From the NCBI GenBank assembly GCA_034666665.1, contig JAXDLK010000049.1, forward strand, positions 1 through 11,406: a stretch of 11,406 nucleotides of DNA, given 5' to 3'. The notes below the pieces were generated by a model, which was given only the letters and a program-made list of their open reading frames with translations, had not been told where the DNA came from and did not search any database. The position numbers and the translations under genes were made by a program. The stretch is from JAXDLK01 sp034666665. GTDB lineage: Bacteria; Desulfobacterota; Binatia; JACPRU01. Shown in pieces: positions 6,487 through 11,406 of the stretch; the stretch's first letter is position 1; each line of letters begins with the position of its first letter.

Positions 6487-8364
6487 GTGAGCGATCCAAC
6501 CACCGCCTCCCCGGCCGGATCGCCGAAGGCGCCGCAGCCGACGATCCAGGCGAAGCAGCTCACCTGGTTCCTCGCCTGGGCCGTCGTCTTCTGCGACATC
6601 GGCACCTCCGTCTATTACGTTCCCGGGATCCTCTACGAGCAGGTCGGCGAGCTGGCGCCGGTCTTCGTCGCCGCCGTCATGGTGTGTTTCGTCCTGCTCT
6701 CGATGAAGTACGTCGAGATCTGCTGGCGGAATCCCGAAGGCGGCGGCGTCGTCACCGTCGCCGGCAAGGCGTTCGGTCCCCGCTGGGGCGCGCTCGGCGG
6801 CATGCTGATCACCGTCGACTATTTCCTCACGTCGGCGATCTCGGCGACGTCCGCGTTCTACTACGTCGGCAGCCTGTTCCCGTTCTTCGAGACTCACGTG
6901 GTGCTGTTCGCCTGCCTTGGGATCGCCGCCCTCGCCGGCCTGAACATCATCGGCATCCGCGAGAGCGCTGCGGTCGCCCTCTTCATGGCCCTCGCCGCGG
7001 TCGGGATCGACGTCTGGGTGATCGGTCAGGCGTTCGCCGTCCTCGGGTGGAGATCGCTCGACATGGCCCGGGAGACCGTCGCGCTCGCCGGCCACCTCGA
7101 TCTCCGGCACGCGCTCGTCGGCTACTCCGCCGCCTGGCTCGCGTTCTCGGGGCTGGAGAGCATTGCGCAGCTCGCGCCCGCGATGCGCGAGCCCGTGGCG
7201 CGCACCGCGCGCAGGGCGATGACCGCGGTGATCGTGACGATCCTCTTGAGCGCGCCGATGCTCACGCTGCTCTCGGTCGGGCTCCTCCACGGACGCGACA
7301 TCGGCACCGAGCGGTTCATCTCGGAGCTCGGTGCGGCCGTCGGCGGAACGACGTTGAAGCTGGCGGTGGTGTTCACCGCGACCAGCCTCCTGCTCTTCGC
7401 CGCGAACACCGCGATCATCGGCGGCTACCACATCTTCCTCGCGCTCGGGAACGAGGGCTTCCTGCCGCGCATCGTGCTGCGGCGGAACCGCGCATTCGGC
7501 ACCCCGCACGTCGGCATCCTGATCACCACGGTCGTACCGATGGTCGTGATCATCGCCGCGCGGGGGCGCATGGTTCTCCTCGGCGACATGTACGCGTTCG
7601 GCCTTCTCGGCTGCTTCGTCCTGTCGTCGCTCGGCGTCGACTACATCCACTGGCGGCTCCACCGGCGCGGCCCCCAACTGTGGATCGGTCTCGTCACGTC
7701 CGCCCTGGTGGTGCTCGCATTCGCGGTGAACCTGTTCGCGAAGCCGCTCGCCACCGCGTTCGGCGGCGGTGTCACGGCGGTCGGCATGCTGGTCGCGATC
7801 GGCATGCGCGAGGGCTGGTGGACCGAGGCGCTGTACGCGGTCGGCTACGTGGACCGCCGGGCGGATCGCATCGCCGCAGAGGCGGAGCGCCGCGCCGGCG
7901 AAGGCGACATGCAGATCGTCAACCTGGCGCAGGCCGAGGAGCTGAAGCCGCTGTATCCGAGCCATACGCTGGTCGCCGTCCGCGGCCGGACGATCAACGT
8001 GGTCCGCGAAGCGATCACACGCGTGAAGGGCCGCGGAGAGTCCGCGCTCTACTGCCTCGTCGTGGACGAGGTGCCGGGGCTCTTCTTGAGCAACCGCCCT
8101 CCGGAGCCGAACGGCGAGGGGCTGACGTCGCTCCGCTGGGCGTTCGAAGAGGCGCGCCGGAAAGGAATCGAGCTGATCCCGATCTGGATGGTGTCCTACA
8201 ACGCGGCGGACGCGATCGCGCGCGCCGCCGACACGCTCGACGTCGACGGCGTGATCGTCGGCGTGAGCCGCCGGAATGCGCTCTACCGCCTTCTCCGCGG
8301 CCACGTCGTTCGCGGCCTCGCGAGCCGCCTGCCGAAGAACTGCCACCTGATCCTCTGCAACTAG
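6487..8364 (+). CDS. APC-superfamily permease with C-terminal USP-like domain (KimA-like)
   Basis: A 625-residue inner-membrane transporter. Residues about 25-455 have the APC fold of roughly 12 hydrophobic helices: helix-1 motif FCDIGTSVYYVPGILY (35-50, unwound-helix GTS), GGGVVTVAGKAFG (85-97), DYFLTSAISATSAF (111-124), FSGLESIAQLAPAMREP (220-236), and FAANTAIIGGYHIFLALGNEGFLPR (304-328). The last three align by eye with Bacillus KimA (YdaO), a high-affinity K+/H+ symporter, and with related amino-acid permeases. Residues about 493-624 form an alpha/beta domain ending VIVGVSRRNALYRLLRGHVVRGLASRLP, like the end of a universal stress protein, but the G-2x-G-9x-G-S/T nucleotide motif is not intact. 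Substrate (K+ or amino acid) cannot be decided. GTG 6487 is the only reasonable start. Followed by palindromic repeats rather than a classical terminator. Confidence 0.9.
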   Translation: MSDPTTASPAGSPKAPQPTIQAKQLTWFLAWAVVFCDIGTSVYYVPGILYEQVGELAPVFVAAVMVCFVLLSMKYVEICWRNPEGGGVVTVAGKAFGPRWGALGGMLITVDYFLTSAISATSAFYYVGSLFPFFETHVVLFACLGIAALAGLNIIGIRESAAVALFMALAAVGIDVWVIGQAFAVLGWRSLDMARETVALAGHLDLRHALVGYSAAWLAFSGLESIAQLAPAMREPVARTARRAMTAVIVTILLSAPMLTLLSVGLLHGRDIGTERFISELGAAVGGTTLKLAVVFTATSLLLFAANTAIIGGYHIFLALGNEGFLPRIVLRRNRAFGTPHVGILITTVVPMVVIIAARGRMVLLGDMYAFGLLGCFVLSSLGVDYIHWRLHRRGPQLWIGLVTSALVVLAFAVNLFAKPLATAFGGGVTAVGMLVAIGMREGWWTEALYAVGYVDRRADRIAAEAERRAGEGDMQIVNLAQAEELKPLYPSHTLVAVRGRTINVVREAITRVKGRGESALYCLVVDEVPGLFLSNRPPEPNGEGLTSLRWAFEEARRKGIELIPIWMVSYNAADAIARAADTLDVDGVIVGVSRRNALYRLLRGHVVRGLASRLPKNCHLILCN

Positions 8365-8371
8365 CTCCTTA

Positions 8372-8404
8372 CCGATTCCCCTCCCCCAATCCCGGGAGAG
8401 GTGG
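8372..8404. repeat. Palindromic repeat head, copy a
   Basis: Starts 8 bp after the permease stop. It contains CCCCTC...GAGG half-sites able to fold into an imperfect hairpin around AATCCC. Its first 12 bases (CCGATTCCCCTC, 8372-8383) recur exactly 50 bp on at 8422-8433, the head of the longer copy b. It could act as a weak 3' mRNA-end structure; no T-run follows, so it is not a standard intrinsic terminator. Confidence 0.45.
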
Positions 8405-8424
8405 GCCGCGATGGCCAGGTTCCG

Positions 8425-8530
8425 ATTCCCCTCGCCCATCCTGGAGGCGCGTTGCGAACCGGTGAGCAACATCTTGCGCCCCCGAGCTCTGCTGCGAGGG
8501 CGGAGGGTGGCGCCCAGCGCCGGGTGAGGG
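8425..8530. repeat. About 106-bp MITE/REP-like palindromic repeat, copy b
   Basis: An intergenic element bounded by near-inverted ends CCCTCGCCC (8429-8437) and GGGTGAGGG (8522-8530). It shares most of its length with 10311-10411, including AGGCGCG, the 20-bp dyad, GCGCCCCCGAGCTCT and GCGAGGGCGGAGGG. The dyad at 8451-8470 is GTTGCGAACC-GGTGAGCAAC. It carries no ORF. Interpretation: a non-autonomous dispersed repeat (MITE or REP class) in the gap between the permease and the M20 gene. Confidence 0.65.
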
Positions 8531-8578
8531 CCCGGTGAGGGCTGAGAGATGAGCGCGGCGATCGCCGTCACGCGCTTC

Positions 8579-8634
8579 TTGCCACAGGCGCCGCCGAGGG
8601 TAGAGACTCTGCGCCGCCGAGCCCGTACGAGGAG
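8579..8634 (+). promoter_or_regulatory. Candidate promoter and Shine-Dalgarno of the M20 gene
   Basis: TTGCCA (8579-8584), a 16-bp spacer and TAGAGA (8601-8606) form a moderate sigma-70-like pair. A strong Shine-Dalgarno GAGGAG (8629-8634) lies 9 nt before ATG 8644 and fixes that start. The ribosome site is convincing; the promoter is weak evidence only. Confidence 0.35.
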
Positions 8635-8643
8635 AACGCCCCG

Positions 8644-9804
8644 ATGAGCAGCCGCATCGCCAAAGACCGAATTCGCGATCTCCTCCTCGAGCTCGTGCGC
8701 ATCGACAGCTTGTCGCGGAAGGAGGGTCGGATCGCCGCGCGCCTCGACCGTGAGCTGCGCGAGCTCGGCGCCGAGGAGGTCTTCACCGACGGCGCGGGCG
8801 AGAAGGTCGGCGGCGACACCGGCAACCTGATCGCGCTCTTCCCCGCGAGGCGAAGCGACGGCCCGCCACTGCTGCTCTCCGCTCACATGGACACCGTCGT
8901 TCCGGGAGAAGGCGTACGACCCGTCGTCGACGGGGACATCATCCGCAGCGACGGCACCACGGTGCTCGGCGGCGACGACAAGTCCGGCATCGCGATCATC
9001 TGCGAGGTCCTGCGGGTGCTCCGCGATCGCGACCTCGCACACGGGCCGATCGACGTCGTGCTGACGATCTGTGAGGAGAAGGGGCTGCTCGGCGCGAAGC
9101 ACCTCGACGTGTCGCGGCTCCGCGCCCGCTCCGGCGTGGTGCTCGACAGCGACGCTCCCGGCTTCCTCTTCACACGCGCACCCGGAGCGAACGCGATCCA
9201 CGCGACGGTCCACGGCGTCGCCGCGCACGCCGGGATGGCCCCGGAGCGCGGCATCAGCGCGATCCAGGTCGCCGCGGAGGCGGTCGCCGCCATGCGCCTC
9301 GGGCGTATCGACGCGGAGACGACGGCGAACTTCGGCCTCGTTCGGGGCGGCGCGGCGGTCAACATCGTGCCGGCGCTGGTCGAGATCCACGGCGAGGCAC
9401 GGAGCCACAGCGACGAGAAGCTCGAGGCGCAGACCGCGCACATGCGCGAGTGCTTCGAGGACGCCGCCGCCCGTCATGCGGTGGAGATCGACGGCCAGCT
9501 CCGGCGCGCCCGCGTCGATTTCCGTGCCGTCCGCGAGTACGAGTCGATGAACGTACCGGACGAGTCGGAGATCGTCCGCCGGATCGTCGCCGCGGGCCGG
9601 CGGCTCGGCCAGAAGGTGACGGTCACCGGCATGGGTGGCGGCTGCGATGCGAACATCCTGAACCGCCGCGGCTTCGAGGTCGCGAACCTCGGCAGCGGGA
9701 TGCGCGACATCCACACGGTCAACGAATGGCTGGACGTGAAGGACATGGTGCTCGCGGCGGAGGTCCTGCTCGAGGCGGTGACCCTCGACGCGGCGGGAGC
9801 GTGA
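8644..9804 (+). CDS. M20 family metallopeptidase, PepT/YqjE-like
   Basis: A 386-residue cytoplasmic di-zinc aminopeptidase-type enzyme of the M20 family. The catalytic domain is split by a dimerisation domain. Visible metal and catalytic motifs: SAHMDTV (His81, Asp83), GGDDKSG (bridging Asp111 or Asp112), ICEEKGLLGA (Glu144 general base and Glu145 ligand), LDSDAPG (Asp168 region) and RDIHTVNEW (His357). The lid domain (about 185-290) shows GVAAHAGMAPERGISAIQVA, then GRIDAETTANFG and GGAAVNIVP, the signature of the peptidase T/YqjE subgroup. Family members trim tripeptides or short peptides; the exact substrate is not predictable. Start fixed by GAGGAG 9 nt upstream. No signal peptide. The SnoaL-like gene follows at once, with a 2-nt gap or 4-nt overlap depending on its start, so the two are probably co-transcribed and translationally coupled. 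Confidence 0.92.
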   Translation: MSSRIAKDRIRDLLLELVRIDSLSRKEGRIAARLDRELRELGAEEVFTDGAGEKVGGDTGNLIALFPARRSDGPPLLLSAHMDTVVPGEGVRPVVDGDIIRSDGTTVLGGDDKSGIAIICEVLRVLRDRDLAHGPIDVVLTICEEKGLLGAKHLDVSRLRARSGVVLDSDAPGFLFTRAPGANAIHATVHGVAAHAGMAPERGISAIQVAAEAVAAMRLGRIDAETTANFGLVRGGAAVNIVPALVEIHGEARSHSDEKLEAQTAHMRECFEDAAARHAVEIDGQLRRARVDFRAVREYESMNVPDESEIVRRIVAAGRRLGQKVTVTGMGGGCDANILNRRGFEVANLGSGMRDIHTVNEWLDVKDMVLAAEVLLEAVTLDAAGA

Positions 9805-9806
9805 GC

Positions 9807-10220
9807 GTGGCCAGCCTGCTCGAGGAAAAGGACGCGATCCGCGAGCTCTTCGCTCGCTACTGCTTGCTCGTCGACGGCGCGCGGTTCGAGGAATGGAGCG
9901 AGCTCTTCTCCGAGGATGCCGTGTTCGAGGTGCCGGGAGTGGCGCGGCTCCAGGGCCGGACGAAGATCCTGCAGTTCATCCGCCGGATCCCACTCGACGA
10001 GCGCGGCCTTCCTGGCTTCAAGCACTGCGTTCTGAACGAGGTCATCGAAGTCGACGGCGATCAGGCGCGCGCGGAGTCCTCTCTGGTCCTGCTACGGAAC
10101 GCTACCCCCGTCCACATCGAGATCGCCGGCCGCTACCACGACGAGCTCGTGCGCGAGGACGGCCGCTGGCGATTCCGCAGCCGCACCGTCGCCATCGAGC
10201 TCGGTTCGCTCGGCGCCTGA
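9807..10220 (+). CDS. SnoaL-like / NTF2-fold domain protein
   Basis: A 137-residue single-domain protein of the NTF2-like superfamily (SnoaL, scytalone dehydratase and BaiE-like proteins). It has the family order: N-terminal helix EEKDAIRELFARYCLLVD, then FEEWSELFSEDAVFEVPG, LQGRTKILQFI, central strands around HCVLNEV...EVDGDQARAESSLVLL, and a final RYHDELVREDGRWRFRSRTV sheet. Tyr18, Asp23 and His73 lie where dehydratase members keep their catalytic Tyr/Asp/His, so an enzyme (dehydratase, isomerase or hydrolase) is plausible but unproven. GTG 9807 is chosen because GGAG (9796-9799) sits 7 nt ahead of it. GTG 9801, overlapping the M20 stop as GTGA, would add two residues (MS) but has no properly spaced Shine-Dalgarno. 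Probably in an operon with the M20 gene. Confidence 0.88.
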   Translation: MASLLEEKDAIRELFARYCLLVDGARFEEWSELFSEDAVFEVPGVARLQGRTKILQFIRRIPLDERGLPGFKHCVLNEVIEVDGDQARAESSLVLLRNATPVHIEIAGRYHDELVREDGRWRFRSRTVAIELGSLGA

Positions 10221-10310
10221 CCATCGACGGCCCCCATCAGCCGCAGCTGAAGAGGCGTACGAATCGGGTGGCGCGAGCACCGACAGTCGCCCGCAACGAG
10301 CCGGTCCTGA

Positions 10311-10411
10311 ATTCCCTCGCCCCCGTCCGCGGGGAGGCGCGCTGCGAGCCGGCGAGCAGCATCTGCGCCCCCGAGCTCTTCCGCGAGGGCGGAGGGCAGG
10401 GAGAGGGGGCT
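10311..10411. repeat. About 101-bp MITE/REP-like palindromic repeat, copy c
   Basis: Occupies the convergent gap between the SnoaL-like and alpha/beta-hydrolase genes. Ends are CCCTCGCCCCC (10314-10324) and GGGAGAGGGGG (10400-10410), near-inverted. Internal structures: CCCCG-TCCG-CGGGG (10321-10334), the 20-bp dyad GCTGCGAGCC-GGCGAGCAGC (10341-10360), and CGCCC...GGGCG. It aligns along most of its length with copy b. It could serve as a bidirectional transcript-end structure here, but no T-run is present. Confidence 0.65.
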
Positions 10412-10428
10412 TCGTCGATCTCGGCCGC

Positions 10429-11310
10429 TCAGCTCTTCAGGAACGCGATCAGCCGCCGGTTCACTTCCTCCGGCTTCTCCTGGTGCAGGAAATGTCCCGC
10501 GTCGGGGAGCACGACCTTCTCGACCCCGGCGGTGAAGAAGCTCTCCATGCCGTCGAGGAGGCCGACGCCGATGCAGCCGTCCTTCGCGCCGTGGAAGACC
10601 AGCGACGGCACCGAGATCGGATCGGCGAGGATCCGCGCCTGCAGCGACGACAGCTCGGCCGATTGCAGCACCGGGTTGAAGAGGTGCCGGTAGTAGCCGA
10701 GCGCCGCCTCGAGCACACCCGGCTGCCGGAACGTCTGCTTCAGCGACGCCATCTCTTCCGCCGGCAGCGTGAACCCCGGCGACCAGTCGCGCCAGATCCG
10801 GTCGAGGAAACGGAAGTCGTCGTGCGCGACCGCCATCTCGGCCGTCGGCAGCTGGAAGAAGAACATGTACCAGGAGCGCTTCATCTGATCGTAGTCGCCG
10901 GCGATCGCCTGCAGCACCTGCGGTCCGTACGGCACCGCGGCGGTGACGAGCTTGCGCACGCGCTTCGGTTGGTCGAGCGCCGCACCGTAGGCCGCGACCG
11001 CGCCCCAGTCGTGGCCGAAGATCGCCGCCGGCTCTCCGGGCGAGAGCGCCTCGATCAGCGCCACGGCGTCCCGCGCGAGCGCCGCGGTCTGGAAGGGCCC
11101 GGCCGCAGGGATCTCGGTCGGCGCGTAGCCGCGCAGGAACGGTGCGACCGCGTGGAATCCGGCGGCGGCGAGCGCCGGCAGCTGATGCCGGAAGCTCCGC
11201 GCGTGATCGGGGAAGCCGTGCAGGCAGAGGACGAGCGGACCCGACCCCGCCTCGAAGTAGTGGAAGGTGAGGCCGTTCGCCTTGACGCTGCCGCTCGAGA
11301 GCTCGCCCAT
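10429..11310 (-). CDS. Alpha/beta hydrolase, epoxide hydrolase/dehalogenase type
   Basis: A 293-residue alpha/beta-hydrolase. HGFPD (31-35) forms the oxyanion-hole loop. GHDWG (99-103) presents nucleophile Asp101, the epoxide hydrolase/haloalkane dehalogenase form rather than a Ser esterase. Asp244 in FHGAKDG is the likely acid and His273 in AGHFLHQE the base. The cap region has SWYMFFFQLP (146-155, Tyr148) and GYYRHLFN (205-212, Tyr206/Tyr207), matching the two ring-opening tyrosines of epoxide hydrolases, so I favour epoxide hydrolase. No signal peptide; cytoplasmic. ATG 11310 is preceded by GAGG (11319-11322) 8 nt away. A longer GTG frame from 11400 would take its first residues from palindromic repeat d and is rejected. 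The gene stands alone, converging on the M20/SnoaL pair. Substrate unknown; dehalogenase or fluoroacetate-dehalogenase-like activity remains possible. Confidence 0.91.
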   Translation of the reverse strand: MGELSSGSVKANGLTFHYFEAGSGPLVLCLHGFPDHARSFRHQLPALAAAGFHAVAPFLRGYAPTEIPAAGPFQTAALARDAVALIEALSPGEPAAIFGHDWGAVAAYGAALDQPKRVRKLVTAAVPYGPQVLQAIAGDYDQMKRSWYMFFFQLPTAEMAVAHDDFRFLDRIWRDWSPGFTLPAEEMASLKQTFRQPGVLEAALGYYRHLFNPVLQSAELSSLQARILADPISVPSLVFHGAKDGCIGVGLLDGMESFFTAGVEKVVLPDAGHFLHQEKPEEVNRRLIAFLKS

Positions 11311-11367
11311 CTTGGTGTCCTCGGCGGCGCTTTGATCCGAATCCCGCGCGCCGGTCAACGTGGCATC

Positions 11368-11394
11368 GTCCCTCGCCCATCCTGGGAGAGGGAC
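11368..11394. repeat. Palindromic hairpin repeat, copy d
   Basis: A near-perfect hairpin: GTCCCTC (11368-11374), g, CCCA, loop TCC, TGGG, a, GAGGGAC (11388-11394), that is 11 base pairs with one G-A mismatch. The core CCTCGCCCATCCTGG is identical to the head of copy b (8430-8444), so it belongs to the same family. It lies 58 bp upstream of the alpha/beta-hydrolase start, and the window ends soon after it, so the element may continue outside. Confidence 0.55.
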
Positions 11395-11406
11395 GCCCAC
11401 GATGAG

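Noticed and set aside
8365..8643. Intrinsic terminator or CRISPR-like array in the repeat-bearing gap
   Set aside because: Hairpins have no following T-run, and repeats lack uniform unit and spacer lengths or an adjacent cas gene; a dispersed palindromic repeat fits better.
6259..9714. 1151-codon open frame on the - strand
   Set aside because: It lies antisense to two well-motifed genes (permease and M20 peptidase), is Arg/Asp/His/Glu-rich with no domain pattern, and is the expected shadow of high-GC third positions.
10133..11380. 415-codon - strand frame over the alpha/beta hydrolase
   Set aside because: Runs in another frame from the convincing Asp-His hydrolase and has Arg/Ala/Gly-biased composition without motifs.

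Overview
The window is G+C-rich bacterial DNA, roughly two thirds G+C by eye, with strong G/C preference at third codon positions. It is almost fully coding. An Mpl ligase (meso-diaminopimelate peptidoglycan recycling), a lipobox lipoprotein and exported M48 metallopeptidases point to a Gram-negative (diderm) organism. The Thr/Pro-rich linker, the solitary metabolic hydrolases and the dispersed CCCTC...GAGGG palindromes would fit an environmental deltaproteobacterium-like or 'Candidatus' lineage, but the sequence does not fix the taxon. I see no tRNA, rRNA, CRISPR array, transposase or phage gene.

Layout. 1-261 (+) is the 3' end of an antibiotic-biosynthesis-monooxygenase-like protein. 266-3058 (-) looks like a three-gene envelope operon read right to left: an M48 metallopeptidase lipoprotein, a VanZ-like membrane protein (apparently starting at CTG inside a CTGA overlap), and an exported M14/AstE-AspA-type zinc hydrolase with a Thr/Pro repeat linker. 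3171-3743 (+) is a membrane-anchored TlpA-type thioredoxin. 3734-4570 (-) is a second, paralogous M48 metallopeptidase. 4681-6120 (+) is mpl. 6110-6370 (-) is a small two-helix membrane protein. 6487-8364 (+) is a KimA-like APC permease fused to a C-terminal USP-like domain. 8644-9804 and 9807-10220 (+) form a two-gene unit: a PepT/YqjE-like M20 metallopeptidase and a SnoaL/NTF2-fold protein. 10429-11310 (-) is an epoxide-hydrolase-type alpha/beta hydrolase.

How it works together. The left half is themed on the cell envelope: two Zn-dependent periplasmic proteases, a periplasmic thiol-disulfide protein, a VanZ-like protein, an exported zinc hydrolase and murein tripeptide recycling. Co-function of the divergent genes is inference only. 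The right half is transport and small-molecule or peptide metabolism.

The most unusual non-coding signal is a family of short palindromic elements in the right third (8372-8404, 8425-8530, 10311-10411, 11368-11394). The two roughly 100-bp copies share a 20-bp dyad in which all four differences form two compensatory base pairs. Three convergent gene pairs abut or overlap at their stop codons, leaving no room for terminators. No clearly new multi-gene system is evident. The observations most worth checking are the covarying repeats, the M48-TlpA-M48 arrangement and the CTG-start VanZ gene.
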